Part shown: positions 6,341 to 12,636 of the stretch, in pieces | Layout: the number at the start of each line of letters is the position of its first letter | Numbering within the stretch: the first letter of the stretch is position 1 | Origin: Oscillibacter sp. | GTDB taxonomy: Bacteria; Bacillota; Clostridia; Oscillospirales; Oscillospiraceae | Assembly: GCA_003522105.1 (NCBI GenBank) | Contig: DPGF01000107.1 | Location: 1,163-18,253 of the forward strand | Direction: 5' to 3' | DNA: 17,091 bases | Program-made: the position numbers and the translations under genes | Notes under the pieces: generated by a model | The model's database searches: none | Seen by the model: the letters and a program-made list of their open reading frames with translations, nothing else | What the model was told of the DNA's origin: nothing

Positions 6341-7036
6341 TCAGATCTCCTCGACGTTCCGAACGCCGCCCATCGCGCAGATATCCGAAATGATCGTTCC
6401 GGCCGGACAGTGCTTGTTCAAGCGCAGCGTAAAGAGCGCGCAGGCGGCATCGTTCCCCTCACCGCCGGGCTGACGGGTGATCTCCATGTTGGAAACCTTG
6501 ATCTGCCTGTCGCGGTAGAGCTTGAGTACACGGTCGAGCGCGGAGCGATCCTCATACTCGATGAAAAGATTGATCTCGGGCGCGGTGGCCATGATGTGAT
6601 ATTCCAGCTTGGAAAAGAGCATCTCCGCCAGCAGGATCAGAACAGTCGTCAACAACCCGCCCTCGTAAAAGCCTGCGCCGATGGCAAGGCCGACGACCGC
6701 GACCGTCCACAGGCCGGCGGCCGTAGTGAGCCCCTTGACGCGCTGGCGGCGCGTGACAATGATCGTACCCGCGCCGATGAAGCCCATACCGGCGACGACG
6801 CCTGCGCCCAGACGGGCAGCGTCCAGATAGTAGCGCATATACACAAGCCAGAATTCGCTCGTCAGCGTGGTCATGGCCGCACCAAGGCAGATCAGAATGT
6901 GGGTGCGGAAGCCGGCGCTGCGGCGCTTGAATTCGCGCTCCATGCCCACGATCCCGCCGCACAGTGTGCTCAGGATCAGCCGGAATGCAACGGAAGCAAG
7001 TGTGATATCCCGTAATCCGTCAAAAATAGATAGCAT
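6341..7036 (-). CDS. MgtC/SapB family membrane protein (second of tandem pair)
   Basis: 231 residues. The N-terminal membrane domain (to about 145) has the family signature: LCGGIVGMEREFKRRSAGFR (25-44), ILICLGAAM (47-55), GMGFIGAGTI (83-92) and GLTTAAGLWTVAVVGLAIGA (102-121). A C-terminal cytoplasmic ACT-like domain of about 80 residues follows. MgtC proteins are linked to survival in low magnesium and to modulation of ATP synthase or P-type ATPases, but the molecular role of stand-alone Firmicute members is unclear. Translation follows the upstream paralogue after a 16-base gap, with a GGGGAGAGG ribosome site. ATG 7034-7036 is used. Confidence 0.92.
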   Translation of the reverse strand: MLSIFDGLRDITLASVAFRLILSTLCGGIVGMEREFKRRSAGFRTHILICLGAAMTTLTSEFWLVYMRYYLDAARLGAGVVAGMGFIGAGTIIVTRRQRVKGLTTAAGLWTVAVVGLAIGAGFYEGGLLTTVLILLAEMLFSKLEYHIMATAPEINLFIEYEDRSALDRVLKLYRDRQIKVSNMEITRQPGGEGNDAACALFTLRLNKHCPAGTIISDICAMGGVRNVEEI

Positions 7037-7052
7037 TGCGATCCTCTCCCCC

Positions 7053-7778
7053 TCAAATCTCGTCGATCATGGTCACGCCATGAACCTCAGACAGCGCCGC
7101 CAGGATCTGTGGATGCTGCTGATGCGCACTGAGCCGGACGCTGAGCACCGCGCTGGGATAGCGGTGATACTCCTCTCCGCCGCGGTCGATCTCCACGCCG
7201 TAGATCTGCACGCCCTGCGCCTTGACATGGCTGAGCAGCACACCAAGCTCATCGAGCGACTTGAGCTCCACGTAGATATTCATATTGCGCGCGTTTTCCA
7301 GCAGATACACCTCCACCACCGGCAGGAAGTGAATGCACAGAAACATCAGCACGAACGCGATGATCACGCACTCATAGAACCCCGCGCCGATGGCGATGCC
7401 CATGCAGGCAGATGCCCAAAGTCCCGCGGCAGTCGTCATTCCCTTGACCTCCTGCCTGCCGGTGACGATGATCGTACCGGCGGCCAGAAAGCCGATGCCG
7501 CTGTAAACCTTTGCTCCAAGGCGGCTCACGTCGACCTGCTTGCCGGTCGTCACGGCGATCTCCGCCCAGACGGTACCGAGCTGCACGAACAAATACTGGC
7601 TCAGAATGCTGGTCAGCGCCGAGCCGAGGCAGACGAGCATATAGGTGCGAAAGCCCGCCGCGCGGTGCTTGCGTCCGCGCTCAAGGCCGATCATGCCGCC
7701 AAAGGCCATTGCCAGCACCAACCGCAGCAGCACGGAGGCAATGTTTAACTCCCGAAAATAGTCCAAACCACTGATCAA
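7053..7778 (-). CDS. MgtC/SapB family membrane protein (first of tandem pair)
   Basis: 241 residues from a TTG start (7776-7778). The family signature is present: FGGMIGLERGRKHRAAGFRT (26-45), MLVCLGSALTS (47-57), GIGFLAAGTII (94-104) and KGMTTAAGLWASACMGIAIG (112-131). A C-terminal ACT-like domain ends in IDEI, matching the VEEI end of its neighbour. It differs from the neighbour by an extra loop (about 66-86) between membrane segments. The two genes form an operon and clearly arose by duplication. No convincing minus-strand promoter was found in the short region ahead of it, where the plus-strand promoter for the YcxB-like gene also sits, and no Mg-sensing leader is visible. Confidence 0.92.
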   Translation of the reverse strand: MISGLDYFRELNIASVLLRLVLAMAFGGMIGLERGRKHRAAGFRTYMLVCLGSALTSILSQYLFVQLGTVWAEIAVTTGKQVDVSRLGAKVYSGIGFLAAGTIIVTGRQEVKGMTTAAGLWASACMGIAIGAGFYECVIIAFVLMFLCIHFLPVVEVYLLENARNMNIYVELKSLDELGVLLSHVKAQGVQIYGVEIDRGGEEYHRYPSAVLSVRLSAHQQHPQILAALSEVHGVTMIDEI

Positions 7779-7784
7779 TTCGTT

Positions 7785-7793
7785 CTCCTCCTT
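7785..7793 (-). promoter_or_regulatory. strong ribosome site deciding a TTG start for the first MgtC gene
   Basis: AAGGAGGAG on the minus strand lies 6 bases from TTG 7776-7778. No ATG is available at a suitable distance. Confidence 0.8.
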
Positions 7794-7822
7794 TTCGATT
7801 CCCGGAAAACGGAAACACTCTC

Positions 7823-7850
7823 TTGCAATTCCGACCGTAACCCGTATAAT
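7823..7850 (+). promoter_or_regulatory. sigma-A promoter of the YcxB-like gene
   Basis: TTGCAA (7823-7828, four of six consensus) is followed by 16 bp and a perfect TATAAT (7845-7850). The start point would be near 7857, about 29 bases before ATG 7886, with an AAAGGTG ribosome site at 7874-7880. Confidence 0.75.
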
Positions 7851-7885
7851 AGAAACATCTTTTACGCCGCAGAAAGGTGCTCATT

Positions 7886-8557
7886 ATGCAGACGATCCAT
7901 GTAAACTATTCCATCACCGTTTCCGACTTTCGCAAGGCGACCTATTACGGTCTTTTTCTGCGCCACCGCCGCGCGCTGCAAATCATGTTCCTCGTGCTCG
8001 GCGTTTCCATACTCTATGCCATCGGCGGCGCACTGGGGTTGGGAACGGTGAATTATCTCGTATTTTTTCTTGCCCTCGCCTATCTGGTCTGGGGCATTTT
8101 TCTCTTCGCGGGTGCGGAGAAGGGTATCCGGCAGTATCTGGCCTCTCCCCACAACACGCTCGGGTGCGACTACGATGTCACGATCGACGCCCATCGTATT
8201 CGCATCTGTATTCCGTCGCGCAAGGGCGACTCTTCTTTTCTCATCACGAAGCTTGCCTGCGTTTATGAGCTCAGCTCCATGTATCTTCTCTATGTCAACA
8301 CACAGGAGGTATACCTCCTGCCAAAGCGCGCTCTTACAGCAGAGCAGGTCAGCGAGCTGCGCGCGCTGCTGCAAACGAGGAAAAAGGCGAAGCCGACCAG
8401 TCGGTCAGCTTCGCCTTTCGTCGCTTTCACAAATTTTCACTTGTTGCCGCAGATATTCTTCCGGCAGGCGCTGATGGGGAACCACTCGCAATCCCGGCAA
8501 ATGTCCGCGAGCATTTCGCTCGTCATCTTTTCGTCGATCTCGCGGATCAAGTCCTGA
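7886..8557 (+). CDS. YcxB-like two-TM membrane protein with an aberrant 3' extension
   Basis: The frame encodes 223 residues. The plausible protein is residues 1-168: a short cytoplasmic start, two membrane segments (about 30-51 and 56-76), and a cytoplasmic beta-rich domain with DYDVTIDAHRIRI, YELSSMYLLYVN and EVYLLPKRALTAEQVSELRA, as in YcxB-type small membrane proteins of unknown function. After RKKAK (about 169) the frame passes straight through a hairpin terminator (8381-8418). It then runs about 50 residues antisense to the end of the DUF1284 gene, and this stretch (FTNFHLLPQIFFRQALMGNH and beyond) does not look like real protein. Either the native stop was lost or the transcript ends without an in-frame stop. 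ATG 7886 is preferred over the upstream GTG 7877 because of the AAAGGTG spacing. Confidence 0.72.
   Translation: MQTIHVNYSITVSDFRKATYYGLFLRHRRALQIMFLVLGVSILYAIGGALGLGTVNYLVFFLALAYLVWGIFLFAGAEKGIRQYLASPHNTLGCDYDVTIDAHRIRICIPSRKGDSSFLITKLACVYELSSMYLLYVNTQEVYLLPKRALTAEQVSELRALLQTRKKAKPTSRSASPFVAFTNFHLLPQIFFRQALMGNHSQSRQMSASISLVIFSSISRIKS
8381..8418 (-). terminator. terminator of the bioY-DUF1284 operon, lying inside the opposite frame
   Basis: An 11-bp stem AAAGGCGAAGC (8383-8393) / GCTTCGCCTTT (8408-8418) is extended by four inner pairs after one mismatch, with loop AGTC. On the minus strand it is followed by TTTTT, giving a proper terminator about 20 bases after the DUF1284 stop. On the plus strand only TTT follows, so it may act weakly on the YcxB-like transcript. 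Confidence 0.82.
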
Positions 8558-8829
8558 TAGACATACTCCCTCTCCTCAAGGCCGAAGTACTCGATCGTCT
8601 TGCGGTCGAAGCGCTTCACCTTTTCCTGCGTGTCGCATAGATCCTCGCCCTCCTTGTGGGGGCAGCAGGAGCAGAGCGTGTCCGTGGAGAAGGTCAGCAT
8701 GATCCTGGTGCCGGGCACATTTCTCAGCTCGTGCACGACTTCGTTCATGTGCGCAACGAAGTTCTCATCGTAGCCCTTGCCCGAGTAACCCTGCGTGCAC
8801 AGCAGGTGGTGGGGACGCAGATGGATCAT
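8437..8829 (-). CDS. DUF1284 family cysteine-rich protein
   Basis: 130 residues beginning IHLRPHHLLC, the family hallmark. Cysteines lie at 11, 53, 55, 56, 65, 111, 114, 122 and 127, arranged as TLCSCCPH, GEDLC, DICRDCEWF and SACRKNIC. Such spacing suggests a metal or iron-sulfur site; the family has no firm function. The start overlaps the bioY stop by 4 bases (ATGA), so its translation is coupled to the biotin transporter. It therefore falls under the same BirA-like control. A link to biotin synthesis or iron-sulfur supply for BioB is possible but is inference from context only. Confidence 0.9.
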   Translation of the reverse strand: MIHLRPHHLLCTQGYSGKGYDENFVAHMNEVVHELRNVPGTRIMLTFSTDTLCSCCPHKEGEDLCDTQEKVKRFDRKTIEYFGLEEREYVYQDLIREIDEKMTSEMLADICRDCEWFPISACRKNICGNK

Positions 8830-9401
8830 TTCTTCAGCTCCGGCACACGCTCTCTGATGGCAAAGCCGATCACGGAGGCGAGGATCGCCTTAATGATGGC
8901 GGTGGGAATGAAGGGCAGCACGCAGGCGGTGATGCCGGTGGCGACGCTCGCCTTGGCCACGGCGCAGAACAGCGCCACGCCCACCACATAGTTGACCACC
9001 GTGCCGACGACCAGCGCGATCACATACGCGCCCTTGAAGTCCTTGCGGTGCTCCGCGCCCCAGCCGATAATGAAGGCCATCAGGGGGAAGGAGAGCAGAA
9101 AGCCGCCGGTGGGGCCGACGAACTTATCAAAGCCGCCGGAGAAGTTGGCGAGGACCGGAAGGCCCACCGCGCCCATGATGATATAGATAAGGCTCGAAAT
9201 GGTGGAGAGCTTGCTGCCCAGCACCACAGCCGCCAGCGTGATGGCAAAGGTCTGCATGGTCATGGGCACGCCCATAGGCATCGGAATGGAGATCTGCGCC
9301 ATCACGGCGATGACCGCCGCGAAGAGGCCTGCGTAGCAGATGTCCCGCACACTCATCTTCGACTTTCTGGCGGCCACTGCCGCCTGCTGCATTTCGCTCA
9401 T
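8826..9401 (-). CDS. bioY: biotin ECF transporter S component BioY
   Basis: 191 residues with six predicted membrane segments. Family blocks are the early helix DICYAGLFAAVIAVMAQISI, then PMTMQTFAITLAAVVLGSKL, YIIMGAVGLPVLANFSGG, FVGPTGGFL (94-102) and GTVVNYVVGVALF. It captures biotin at the membrane and may work with a shared EcfAAT module encoded elsewhere; no ECF ATPase genes are in the window. ATG 9399-9401 is chosen over an upstream in-frame start because GGGAGG (9412-9417) fits it. The gene leads the bioY-DUF1284 operon. The promoter is overlapped by a BirA-type inverted repeat, so repression when biotin is plentiful is expected. Confidence 0.95.
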   Translation of the reverse strand: MSEMQQAAVAARKSKMSVRDICYAGLFAAVIAVMAQISIPMPMGVPMTMQTFAITLAAVVLGSKLSTISSLIYIIMGAVGLPVLANFSGGFDKFVGPTGGFLLSFPLMAFIIGWGAEHRKDFKGAYVIALVVGTVVNYVVGVALFCAVAKASVATGITACVLPFIPTAIIKAILASVIGFAIRERVPELKK

Positions 9402-9443
9402 AATAGAATTCCTCCCAGAATACGCCCCGGTCATCGCCGGGCC

Positions 9444-9459
9444 ACAGTAAGATTACTGT
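9444..9459. repeat. perfect palindrome at the bioY transcription start
   Basis: ACAGTAA-GA-TTACTGT forms a 7-bp-arm inverted repeat that begins about 4 bases downstream of the -10 and covers the expected start point. It may be a second operator or a 5' stem-loop in the leader. A small GC hairpin (CCCGG / CCGGG, 9426-9441) follows it in the leader. Confidence 0.5.
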
Positions 9460-9462
9460 AGC

Positions 9463-9491
9463 ATTAAACCACAAAGCCCCCCGTCTGTCAA
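9463..9491 (-). promoter_or_regulatory. sigma-A promoter of bioY
   Basis: On the minus strand, a perfect -35 TTGACA (9486-9491), 17 bp, and -10 TTTAAT (9463-9468) preceded by TG plus one base (extended -10). The expected start is near 9456. The -35 lies inside one arm of the BirA-like operator. Confidence 0.85.
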
Positions 9492-9516
9492 CCATTATTT
9501 TCACAAAGGTTTACAG
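9485..9516. promoter_or_regulatory. BirA-type operator overlapping the bioY promoter
   Basis: On the minus strand the sequence reads CTGTAAACC, 14 bases, GGTTGACAG: 9-bp arms that are inverted repeats with one mismatch. The (T)TGTAAACC-N14/15-GGTTTACA(A) layout matches the BirA biotin-operon operators known from Firmicutes. It overlaps the -35 of the bioY promoter, the expected position for repression by biotinyl-AMP-loaded BirA. The match is by eye to a remembered consensus. Confidence 0.8.
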
Positions 9517-9530
9517 CTTTGGTTTGCGGC

Positions 9531-9563
9531 AAAAAAACGGCGCCCGCTGAAAGCAGGCGCCGT
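9531..9563 (-). terminator. terminator of the DUF2089 gene
   Basis: Stem ACGGCGCC (9537-9544) / GGCGCCGT (9556-9563), with inner pairs after one mismatch, has seven A bases at 9531-9537 that read as a T run on the minus strand. It lies about 65 bases after the minus-strand stop at 9630 and before the bioY promoter. Confidence 0.82.
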
Positions 9564-9629
9564 CTGGCGATCTTGCTCTTGACGAAAACATGATACCAAA
9601 ATCCAACAAAAGCAACAGAAGGAATGTTA

Positions 9630-10376
9630 TTATAATTTTTCCTTGTACTCGTCAGCGAGAATCAATTCACCGCGTCCATTCTCAGCAATTCCCGCCCATT
9701 CCAAGATTGCCGCCATGACAAACACGGGGTCAAAAACGGATTCTCCGATTGTTCTACCGCGGTGAAGCGCTATTGTACCGACAACGGTGTTTTCCTCACA
9801 ACCGGGTTCACCGAGCTTGTAGTTTCTTCCGTTGCCTTTCCTTGCTCTGCCACCTTGCTTTATAAGGAGTTCTACAATATCGTCAAACACCTTATAGTCG
9901 TAGGCTGGCTTAATTGGCAACTTATCACTTGTAAAAGTTGTTCCGTCTTGCTCTGCGTAAATCTCACAGGGAAGTCCTCGTACTGTATACACAGTAACAT
10001 GTCCGCCATGCGCTTTCAGCTTCGCCTTGATGATCTCAGAGGCGCGCGTGCTGGTATAGTCTACATTCATACGGCTCACATCCACCTCCTTTGGAATCGC
10101 TTTGTCTATCGTGCCGCTAAGATGCAGGGCGGCAAGCAGCTCGTCCAACTTCTTTTTCGCCGCTGGATAGGATAGCTGCATATCAGATTGCACCTCTTTC
10201 AGATTTCCTCTATTCTTTAGGAATGTCGTCAAGAACTCGAATTGGTCGCAGTCAAGCAGGTTAAACGCGCTGAGATCGAATGTGTTTCTTAGCTCCATGC
10301 CACAATCAGGACATTGTAGTGTGGTAACTTGCAGCGTTCCATGGCAAACAGGACATTTCGAAATCAAACGATTCAT
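9630..10376 (-). CDS. DUF2089 family zinc-ribbon regulator-like protein with long C-terminal domain
   Basis: 248 residues from ATG 10374-10376 (ribosome site GAGGTGAT close upstream). Residues 8-26 form a zinc ribbon (CPVC, CPDCG). Residues 38-85 contain a DUF2089-type helical region, FLTTFLKNRGNLKEV and then SYPAAKKKLDELLAAL, thought to be a DNA-binding-like fold. Residues 105-248 form an extra domain that I do not recognise, with GRARKGNGRNYKLGEPGCEE and DPVFVMAAILEWAGIAENGR. The base composition is clearly lower in GC than the neighbours (one 60-base line, 9901-9960, has 25 G/C, whereas a groEL line, 11101-11160, has 41), which suggests acquisition from elsewhere. It is monocistronic, with its own promoter and terminator. 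Function is unknown; a transcription regulator is plausible. Confidence 0.85.
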   Translation of the reverse strand: MNRLISKCPVCHGTLQVTTLQCPDCGMELRNTFDLSAFNLLDCDQFEFLTTFLKNRGNLKEVQSDMQLSYPAAKKKLDELLAALHLSGTIDKAIPKEVDVSRMNVDYTSTRASEIIKAKLKAHGGHVTVYTVRGLPCEIYAEQDGTTFTSDKLPIKPAYDYKVFDDIVELLIKQGGRARKGNGRNYKLGEPGCEENTVVGTIALHRGRTIGESVFDPVFVMAAILEWAGIAENGRGELILADEYKEKL

Positions 10377-10398
10377 TTCGATCACCTCTTCTGTTAAC

Positions 10399-10427
10399 AG
10401 CATATCATTAGATTTTGTATTCGTCAA
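10399..10427 (-). promoter_or_regulatory. sigma-A promoter of the DUF2089 gene
   Basis: On the minus strand, TTGACG (10422-10427), 17 bp, then TATGCT (10399-10404) preceded by TG plus one base. The leader is short and contains GTTAAC, followed by the GAGGTGAT ribosome site. Confidence 0.7.
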
Positions 10428-10465
10428 TATAGTTGTAAATTTTATTTATACTATTTGACAAACGG

Positions 10466-10504
10466 TAAAAATCGGCACCTGCTTTTACAAGCAGGTGCCG
10501 ATTT
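10466..10504 (-). terminator. terminator downstream of groEL
   Basis: A 16-bp perfect stem (10469-10484 with 10489-10504, core ATCGGCACCTGC / GCAGGTGCCGAT) has a 4-base loop. A bases at 10467-10470 give a T run on the minus strand. It lies about 110 bases after the groEL stop and separates groESL from the DUF2089 gene. Confidence 0.85.
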
Positions 10505-10532
10505 CTGTTACCCTATCATGCGCTTGAATTTT

Positions 10533-10560
10533 TGGCGTAAGTGGCGTAAGTTTGGCGTAA
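10533..10560. repeat. three short direct repeats TGGCGTAA
   Basis: TGGCGTAA occurs at 10533-10540, 10542-10549 and 10553-10560, with spacings of 1 and 3 bases, between the groEL stop and its terminator. It could be a remnant or arm sites of an integration site next to the AT-rich DUF2089 gene. No integrase is present in the window, so this is a weak suggestion. Confidence 0.55.
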
Positions 10561-10613
10561 ATCCGCTTTTGCACACTCAAAAATCAAGCAATTTCAAGGC
10601 TTTGCGGTGTCTC

Positions 10614-12245
10614 TTAATACATGCCGCCCATGTCGCCCATGCCGGCGGGAGCGGCCGGTGCGGGGGGCTCGGGCTTGTCGGCAACAAGGGACTCGGTGGT
10701 GAGCACCATGGCGCTGACGGAAGCGGCGTTCTCCAGAGCGGAGCGTGTGACCTTCGCGGGGTCAACGATACCCGCAGAGATCATGTCGCAGTAGACTTCC
10801 TTGTAGGCGTCGAAGCCGTAGCCGACCTTACCGCTGGTCTTGATCTTCTCAAGCACAACGCTGCCGTCGATACCGGCGTTGGCCGCGATCTGACGGATGG
10901 GCTCCTGCAGGGCCTTGACGATGATCTGAACACCCGTCTTCTCATCGCCCTCAACCTCGCTGATGAGCTTTTCCACAGCGGGAACAGCGTTGACATAGGC
11001 GGTACCGCCGCCGGCAACGATGCCCTCTTCCACGGCCGCGCGGGTCGCGTTGAGCGCGTCCTCTATGCGCAGCTTCTTTTCCTTCATCTCGGTCTCGGTG
11101 GCAGCACCGACCTTGATGACGGCCACACCGCCGGCGAGCTTGGCAAGGCGCTCCTGAAGCTTCTCCTTGTCGTATTCGCTGGTGGTCACGCCGATCTGGG
11201 CGCGGATCTGTGCCACGCGGTCAGCGATGGCCTGCTTGTCGCCGGCACCGTCGACAATGGTGGTGTTCTCCTTGGTGACCTTGATCTGGCGGGCACGGCC
11301 GAGCATGTCGATCGTGGTGCTCTTGAGCTCGTAGCCAAGCTCCTCGGAGATGACCTGACCGCCGGTGAGAATGGCGATATCCTGGAGCATCTCCTTGCGG
11401 CGATCGCCGAAGCCGGGTGCCTTGACGCAAACGACGTTCAGCGTGCCGCGCAGACGGTTGACGATCAGGGTGGAGAGTGCCTCGCCCTCGACGTCCTCAG
11501 CGATGATGACAAGCTTCTTGCCGCTCTGGACGAGCTGCTCGAGGATCGGCAGAATGTCGGAAATGACGGAGATCTTCTTATCGGTGATGAGCAGGTAAGC
11601 GTCGTCGATGACGGCTTCCATCTTCTCGGTATCGGTGACCATGTAGGGGGTGATGTAACCGCGATCGAACATCATGCCCTCGACGACCTCGGAGTAGGTC
11701 TCAGCGGTCTTGGACTCCTCGATGGTGATGACGCCGTCGGCGCTGACCTTCTCCATGGCCTCGGCGATCAGCTTGCCGATGAACTCGTCGCCGCTGGAAA
11801 CGGTGCCGACGCGGGCGATGTCGTCCGTGCCGTTGACCTTCTGGGAGTTGGCCTTGATGGCGGAGACAGCAGTCTCAACGGCTTTGGCCATGCCCTTCTT
11901 CATCACGATGGGGTTCGCGCCGGCGGCAAGGTTCTTCAGACCCTCGCGCACCATGGCCTGGGCGAGCAGGGTGGCGGTGGTGGTACCGTCGCCCGCGACG
12001 TCGTTGGTCTTGGTGGAAACTTCGCGCACAAGCTGCGCGCCCATGTTCTCAAACGGATCGTCGAGCTCGATCTCCTTGGCGATGGTCACGCCGTCGTTGG
12101 TGATGAGCGGCGCGCCAAACTTCTTATCGAGCACCACGTTGCGGCCCTTGGGGCCGAGGGTGACCTTGACGGTATCGGCAAGGGTATTGACGCCGGCCTC
12201 GAGCGCCTTGCGCGCCTCGTCACCGGATTTAATCAGCTTAGACAT
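10614..12245 (-). CDS. groEL: chaperonin GroEL (60 kDa)
   Basis: 543 residues, full family length. It forms the double-ring ATP-driven folding chamber with GroES. The nucleotide motif GDGTTTATLLAQ starts at residue 85, preceded by TLGPKGRNVVLDKKFGAPLI (29-48) and NDGVTIAKEIEL. The apical and intermediate domains are intact, and the C-terminus ends in the Gly/Met tail GMGDMGGMY. The ribosome site GAGGAGGT lies about 8 bases from ATG 12243-12245. The gene follows groES after 17 bases and shares its CIRCE-controlled promoter. Confidence 0.98.
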   Translation of the reverse strand: MSKLIKSGDEARKALEAGVNTLADTVKVTLGPKGRNVVLDKKFGAPLITNDGVTIAKEIELDDPFENMGAQLVREVSTKTNDVAGDGTTTATLLAQAMVREGLKNLAAGANPIVMKKGMAKAVETAVSAIKANSQKVNGTDDIARVGTVSSGDEFIGKLIAEAMEKVSADGVITIEESKTAETYSEVVEGMMFDRGYITPYMVTDTEKMEAVIDDAYLLITDKKISVISDILPILEQLVQSGKKLVIIAEDVEGEALSTLIVNRLRGTLNVVCVKAPGFGDRRKEMLQDIAILTGGQVISEELGYELKSTTIDMLGRARQIKVTKENTTIVDGAGDKQAIADRVAQIRAQIGVTTSEYDKEKLQERLAKLAGGVAVIKVGAATETEMKEKKLRIEDALNATRAAVEEGIVAGGGTAYVNAVPAVEKLISEVEGDEKTGVQIIVKALQEPIRQIAANAGIDGSVVLEKIKTSGKVGYGFDAYKEVYCDMISAGIVDPAKVTRSALENAASVSAMVLTTESLVADKPEPPAPAAPAGMGDMGGMY

Positions 12246-12263
12246 AATTTGTTACCTCCTCGA

Positions 12264-12548
12264 TTATTCCACAATAGCGAGAATATCGCTCTGACGGACG
12301 ACAACGTACTCCTCGTCGTCCAGCTTGACCTCAGTACCGGCATACTTGCTGGTGATGACCTTGTCGCCGGGCTTGACGGTCATCACAACGTCGTGACCGT
12401 CCACCATGCCGCCGGGGCCGACGGAAATGACTTCGGCAACGGAGGGCTTCTCCTTGGCGCTGGCGGTCAGGATGATGCCGCCCTTGGTGGTCTCTTCGAC
12501 CTCGACCATCTTGAGGATGACGCGGTCGGCAAGCGGTGTGAGTTTCAT
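12264..12548 (-). CDS. groES: co-chaperonin GroES (10 kDa)
   Basis: 94 residues, normal length. It starts MKLTPLADRVILKMVEVEET and contains the mobile-loop region TTKGGIILTASAKEKPS and the signature VGPGGMVDGH, ending SDILAIVE. It forms the heptameric lid of GroEL. ATG 12546-12548 has AAGGAGG at 12558-12564; an in-frame upstream ATG would lie in the leader without a ribosome site. First gene of the groES-groEL operon. Confidence 0.97.
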   Translation of the reverse strand: MKLTPLADRVILKMVEVEETTKGGIILTASAKEKPSVAEVISVGPGGMVDGHDVVMTVKPGDKVITSKYAGTEVKLDDEEYVVVRQSDILAIVE

Positions 12549-12593
12549 GGCTTGGTGCCTCCTTGTATATTTTAAGATTTTTAACGTTCTCAG

Positions 12594-12630
12594 GTTGGTT
12601 AGCACTCAAACTCGTCGAGTGCTAACCAAC
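12594..12630. promoter_or_regulatory. CIRCE element (HrcA operator), extended arms
   Basis: A perfect TTAGCACTC-N9-GAGTGCTAA occupies 12599-12625. The inverted repeat continues outwards with GTTGG / CCAAC, giving 14-bp perfect arms (12594-12607 and 12617-12630). It lies just downstream of the groES -10, over the expected start point, so HrcA would block transcription until heat or misfolding stress titrates GroEL. hrcA is not in the window. Confidence 0.97.
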
Positions 12631-12636
12631 GTTGCT

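Noticed and set aside
7779..7885. A magnesium riboswitch leader for the MgtC pair
   Set aside because: Only about 60-100 bases are available and shared with a divergent promoter; no M-box-like structure could be drawn.
8656..9461. Plus-strand frames across bioY and DUF1284
   Set aside because: Shadows of two recognised minus-strand genes; His/Arg/Gly-rich without domains.
10469..10504. The 16-bp hairpin considered as a CRISPR-like or mobile-element inverted repeat
   Set aside because: Single copy, T run on the minus strand and position after groEL make it an ordinary terminator.
10455..12575. A 706-residue open frame on the plus strand across groES-groEL
   Set aside because: It is the antisense shadow of two certain genes in high-GC DNA, with Leu/Gly/Asp-rich nonsense composition and no ribosome site.
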